A DNA stretch of 64,000 nt from contig FWWN02000239.1 of NCBI GenBank assembly GCA_900175165.2, positions 124,001 through 188,000 of the forward strand. Direction: 5' to 3'. Of the stretch, positions 59,622-64,000 are shown piece after piece. The position numbers and the translations under genes were made by a program. How positions within the stretch are numbered: the first letter of the stretch is position 1; each line of letters begins with the position of its first letter. The stretch comes from Rhizomucor pusillus. Its lineage: Eukaryota; Mucoromycota; Mucoromycetes; Mucorales; Lichtheimiaceae. The notes beneath the pieces are model-generated. The model saw only the letters and a list, made by a program, of their open reading frames with translations. It searched no databases and was not told the DNA's origin.

Positions 59622-60770
59622 TCCTCTTCCTTTCTTCCAGATGGATCCTTTTTCTTTTGTTTCATTTACAAATCATTGCAACATTTTACATTATTAAATC
59701 AGATAAGCGTTTTTCATTTGATGCGTTTGGTCAATTAATTGCATTGAGGGAGATTTACATTGCTGATCTAGTCATTACAACAAGCTTGAACGGTATGTGT
59801 AACAGTTACATCGCTTTGCTCCGCGGAACGAGCATTGACATATGTTTGTCAGCGAAATCCCTTCCGGGCGTATACGATGGATACTATAAGCACTCAATTG
59901 GCATGAGAAAAATCATCATGGAGATATCAGCTTGCGCAGAAAACCGCGGTGGATCTAGATGTAGATGTAGATGCAGATGGAAATGAAGCAGAGTGCTGAA
60001 TAGATGACGTGATCTGAAAACATCACACTCCATCATAAATTTCTCGAAGGTGCATATTGAAAAGACTATACCCTGTTGTTACAGTTTGAGTGAGATTTAC
60101 GCGCAGCTCCCATTAGCCACGTTACTGTAATACATAGCAGTAGTAGGGGATCATCACATCCCGTCCCAGACTGCTTGCGTCAGTAACAAGATCAATATAG
60201 TGAAAACAGCAGTTTGCATATTTCAAAAACGTCTCTCAGTAGTTTAACATAAACTATACACTGGAGCAATATTATAATATTAACCAAGATTTCCATGACA
60301 AGAATGAGTAGTCATAATGAGACAGGCTTTTTTGCAAAGTCAACATACCAGCGAGCGTTGCTAATGGTTGCATCATTCTTTTGCTGCTTGCTATCATCTT
60401 TCCCGGGAGAGCGCCTTAGCGCATCAGGAAATCTATATTTTCGTCGAGGCTCTCAAATTCAGATCTCTGTAGCATACGTCGAGTTTCCCTGCAATGTGCA
60501 CGGACCAGCCCACGCATTGATTTAGACGCCGATATATCGTTGGCCTGGAATGGCCTGCTGCTTTTCATTAGCTTCATCTGATAGTATCCATAAAGGCAGT
60601 GGAGATAGTCTTATCAAGGTCTTTGCATGTCTTTTTTTTTAGGGATATTGCTGTAGAAGAAAGCGAGCTAAATGGAAATACCAAGTTCAACACAACGGAC
60701 AATTTGCGTGTGCATTTAATCGGGTTGAGTTTGGTCTCCCGAAACTCATTCTTGCACCGCGTTTCCCACA
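59622..60770. other. Intergenic with diverged repeat
   Basis: 1.15 kb between GlnRS and ASCC1. It holds the repeat at 59911-60016 and otherwise AT-rich sequence with short ORFs only. Confidence 0.4.
59911..60016 (+). repeat. Diverged repeat, copy C
   Basis: Similar, same orientation, to 62511-62634: both have GATATCA, GCAGAAAAC, TGGAT, TTAGATGCAGAT or TAGATGCAGAT and GAAAT or GAAAC in the same order, and TGACGTGA further on. Copy C has an extra GATGTA triplication. Confidence 0.5.
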
Positions 60771-62470
60771 ATGTCAGTGAACGATCACGCTGAATCTTTC
60801 GATCTTCCAGACTACGACGAAATAGAACCGAACCTACCTTGGGCCGTGAGTTCTACAGAACCTGCCACCGCTGTTTCCGATGCTTTACGCATTGCGAGTC
60901 CCTCGAATGTCAACAATGTAAAAGCTGCTGTTCCTTATTACGAGCGCGTGGTTCAGCCGCAAACATTGCAAAGTGAAGTCTTCACTGAGACGTGCGAAGC
61001 ACAGCAAACAGTTCGAGAAGCTCGCCAAGAAAGTGCAACTGTGATTGATCTTACCACCTCTGGAGAGGAGTATGGCGAAACAGGCTTTGAAAATGACGCA
61101 AAATATACACAGCAGCTTCATATGGATGACAGTGGCGCATATAATTCCTATGAAAAGTCTGGCGATCATGCTTCCGCGGAATTTTTCGATATTCGACCAG
61201 GACAGACTGGTCTTACCGCTGGCACTTTATCTGACGCTATACCCGCCAGCAACAGAAGCAAGAGCAACATCGTACGTCCTACCAAAGAATACCAAGAATA
61301 CTCAGAATGGACGAAATTGCTTGATCATAGCAAAGAATGCCGGCTTGGCCGGTGCTATTCATTTGGCGCATGCTCGTATTGTCAAGCAAGAAATGGAACA
61401 GGAACTGTGAAGACCAAATACTTTAGACTTAGCTCCAGAGTTATGCCAAGTGTACTTGAAGGTACGTGCAATCTATTTTACTACAGCTTACAATAAGTTG
61501 AATTGCTAACACGTTTGACCTCGAAAGGCCCATTGAAAATGAGAATGCGAATACTGAAAGACTATTCGGGGGCTAAAGTAAAATTCCTTGATTGCAGGAC
61601 CAACCCGACAGCAGAAATAACAGGGACAGTAGCGCAAATACAATTAGCGATAGATGCCTTAATAGCAATAGTAAGTAGGACCATACTGATATAGGAGTGC
61701 ACGAATTATAATTTACGCGCATTACAAAGGGAAACGAGTTTTCCAAGCCTCTGGATAGATACATAATGATGACGTTCAAAGGCAATGCCTTCTACGACGC
61801 CTACCTCAAAAAAGTTGGCGAACTCTCCCGCTACATGGATATCAAAAAGCTCCATGAATTTGAGTCATTGCACCTTACCCTAGGAAGAGCAGTAACAGAC
61901 ATTAGCCCGGATGGGTTTTACGAGTACTTTAAAACCACGGTGCTACCGGAATTGAAGGCACTGATCGCGGAAGAGAAGCGGCCCATTAATTTCTATACGG
62001 CGAAGAACGGAAGTAAGTACGATATTCCTATGATCTGTATATAAGTTTTTGCATTCTGATGTTTTGCTTTTCTACAGGAGGAGTTCTTTTCCCAGAGCCA
62101 AGTGATTTCTTCTGTAAGACATTAGTTGTGTTCGTTCCACTTTGCAAGCAATGCTTATTCTCAGTTTATAGTTCGTATCAAACATCTGCTCGAATCGTTT
62201 GCTGTTCTGGAAAGGGAAAAATTATACAGGGTATTGTCCGAAATGATACCAAGCAAATAAGCATACTGACAGACTTCTTAGCCACATATGTCGTTTAAGT
62301 CGTTGAAGTTCAGTGATACAAAACATGTGCATCTGCACCGCATAATTCCAGGTCTCGTTTTCGAGAACCTCGAACCAGATGCAATCCATATAAGCCGCTC
62401 TATAAGAAGATGCTTCGATAGCGATTCCAAAAAAAGAGAACGTTTAACTGAGTGCTGGTTCATGCTTTAA
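60771..62470 (+). CDS. ASCC1-like protein (KH domain plus 2H phosphoesterase)
   Basis: Six exons (60771-61461, 61528-61670, 61730-62012, 62078-62113, 62172-62230, 62282-62470) encode 466 residues. The first about 200 are acidic and disordered. A KH-like domain follows (VMPSVLEGPLKM to AEITGTVAQIQLAID), but its GxxG loop is GPLK. Then comes an AKAP7-type 2H phosphoesterase: first motif LHLTLGRAV, second probably PHMSFKS after a 51-nt intron (62231-62281), and the ASCC1-typical end NLEPDAIHISR. In humans ASCC1 belongs to the ASCC helicase complex in alkylation repair and ribosome rescue. The short C-terminal exons are inferred from family match. Confidence 0.78.
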
Positions 62471-63906
62471 GATATCAAAAGAATAAAGCAACACTTTATT
62501 GGCAGGCGGAGAACTATGAAGAAGATATCAATTTGTGCAGAAAACTGTGGATTTAGATGCAGATAGAAACAAATGGAGAAGGGTTGCACAGTAAGAGTTG
62601 ATGCAAACGAAGCAACTGTATGACGTGAATTCGAAACTTTGTTAGCTGGGTTGAACGGACGTATTTACAGAACGCCATCATGATGCTCTCGCAGCATAAC
62701 TCTAGTTGCTTGGTGAGCCGACGTTAACAGGCGCTTAAAGCAAGTCAAGAAAAGTTGATGAGGATGGTGAGAATATCGTGAGAGATGTTGGAGATGAGAC
62801 TAAAAGAAGAGTATTTTTAACATCTCCAGTAGTGTTACAAAAGCTTCTATACACTCACTGTGAATTAGAGGAACTATTCTACAGAGTCATTTTCGACGGA
62901 ATCCATTGTCCAACCTTTGGAAGGTTTTCGAGGTCTACTTTAGACAGGCAATCGCGTGTGTCTCCCCGTTTTCATATTGACTGTTTGTGCTACTAGCCTG
63001 CCTGGGCAACTGTTCATGACCATATTAAGAAACTTGCAGCAGTAGCACAGAGGATAAAACTTTCCTCCTGAGCGCAACCCAAAAGCACGCGGACGCAGCC
63101 CAGATTGTCCAAGCGCCTACAGCGGGACTGGATAATGATCTTCCTATTGCAATGAAACCATAGCCATTTCTTTCCAGCAGGAAAACTGGGTTTGATATAC
63201 ATAAGAAGATCATGTAAGTTTTTCCAACTGCAGATCCGCATGAACTGATCTAGAATGCTTTTTTGCGTTTATTGCTTTATTTTTTCTCCAAATGGACAAT
63301 TGATTGTGGTTTTTTAAAGTGGCAGTTGTGACTATATTAGCATGGGACGCCGAATCAGCCTGCAGAAGATCGCACATAAGAACCCTTATTAAATCCTGAA
63401 AGTAGGAGTGACATTTTCATTCAACTGCATTGTTTGCCGAAAAGGTTGTTTTCATTGTTCTCCCGGTGTATCTCATGTCGTGCATACCAAGGCAGAACGT
63501 TTCACATAGTTGTGGCTCTGACCCTCGGATGCCAGCTTGGTTTTTGATCCAGTCGACATCGGCCGCTGCCATTAGCTATCCGTACTAAAGCAACATCGTA
63601 TCATGCCGATCCTAGCAGAAAATCATTGTTTTACCCCTTTTCTAACTTCTCCGGGCGGATTTTTCATCAAAGCAGCTGTTGCTGTCATCCCGAGTGCTCG
63701 ATGAACGATTTGGTGATGCAAGGAACACAATTCAAAAAAGTTACAGGCTTGTGATACATTGCACAAACAAAATGCTTCTGTCTTGTCTATGATTCACTCC
63801 GCTTATTATTTAAAAGAAAGGTGGTCAATCACGAAAGAGCCAAGCCCATTATTACGCCGATACTTTCTTCTTCTTCCCTTCTTCCTCCTTCTTCCCTTTC
63901 CTCTGT
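62471..63906. other. Intergenic with diverged repeat
   Basis: 1.4 kb downstream of ASCC1; contains the repeat at 62511-62634, a motif-free ORF (62778-62996) and a CT-rich leader (63870-63906) before the last gene. Confidence 0.4.
62511..62634 (+). repeat. Diverged repeat, copy D
   Basis: Partner of 59911-60016; both lie shortly downstream of a forward gene's stop codon. Confidence 0.5.
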
Positions 63907-64000
63907 ATGTCCCCCCGTTCATTTTTGATTTTCTGCTTTCTAGCAGTCTTTCTGCTGGTCGGTCTAGTCTCTGCGCAGGGCGTGAGCAAGACGGGCAAGA
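63907..64000 (+). CDS. Secreted or membrane protein, N-terminal signal peptide (runs off right edge)
   Basis: ATG 63907, after a CT-rich leader, opens a frame to the window end (31 residues). MSPRS is followed by a strongly hydrophobic core (FLIFCFLAVFLLVGLV) and SAQG, a good signal peptidase site after Ala. No further domain is visible, so function cannot be stated. Confidence 0.6.
   Translation, partial: MSPRSFLIFCFLAVFLLVGLVSAQGVSKTGK

Overview
The window is 64 kb of nuclear DNA from a filamentous fungus, most likely an early-diverging Mucoromycota species (Mucorales-like). The evidence is dense short genes with many 45-90 nt introns, a Zn2Cys6 regulator, an ENA-type cation ATPase, a HAL/NPR1-type kinase, an UGO1-like mitochondrial carrier and fungal P450s, together with genes absent from budding yeast but kept in many other eukaryotes (UCH37, ASCC1, PPIL3, TMEM230, PI31, a Pol mu-like polymerase). 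Species identity is inference. I rebuilt the gene models by hand from reading frame, GT/GC-AG splice sites and family conservation. Exon totals close in frame for most multi-exon genes, but Pol X and PI31 boundaries are only partly resolved.

Layout. 0-13 kb: 5' end of an MFS transporter (-), a PF17784-like sulfotransferase, RQC2/NEMF (19 exons), mitochondrial aconitase, ARFRP1 (-) and an unrecognised 315-aa protein, followed by a decayed stretch with a diverged repeat pair. 13-19 kb: two unrelated cytochrome P450 genes head to tail around a (TAC)n microsatellite. 19-32 kb: HAL-type kinase (-), 7TM receptor (-), a UCH37-like protein whose catalytic cysteine is replaced by tyrosine, TMEM230 (-), DNA polymerase X (-), ALG6 and an SR-rich protein. 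32-43 kb: TPMT-type methyltransferase, TRM5 (-), cyclophilin PPIL3, a 93-aa orphan (-), proteasome regulator PI31 (-) and a long disordered protein. 43-48 kb: gene-poor DNA with broken transposase-like coding remnants and a 54-nt assembly gap. 48-64 kb: Zn2Cys6 factor, UGO1-like carrier, ENA P-type ATPase (-), glutaminyl-tRNA synthetase, ASCC1, and the start of a secreted protein at the right edge.

The genes do not form a pathway cluster. Most are housekeeping: translation quality control (RQC2), tRNA charging and modification (GlnRS, TRM5), ubiquitin/proteasome (UCH37-like, PI31), N-glycosylation (ALG6), TCA cycle (ACO1), Golgi traffic (ARFRP1), DNA repair (Pol X, ASCC1) and ion homeostasis (ENA, HAL kinase). 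No rRNA gene, CRISPR array or convincing tRNA gene was seen. The most notable observations are the catalytically altered UCH37, three GC-AG introns sharing one donor, several stop-free introns of length 3n that make naive ORFs read through, and a Pol mu/TdT-like WTGS motif in the Pol X gene.
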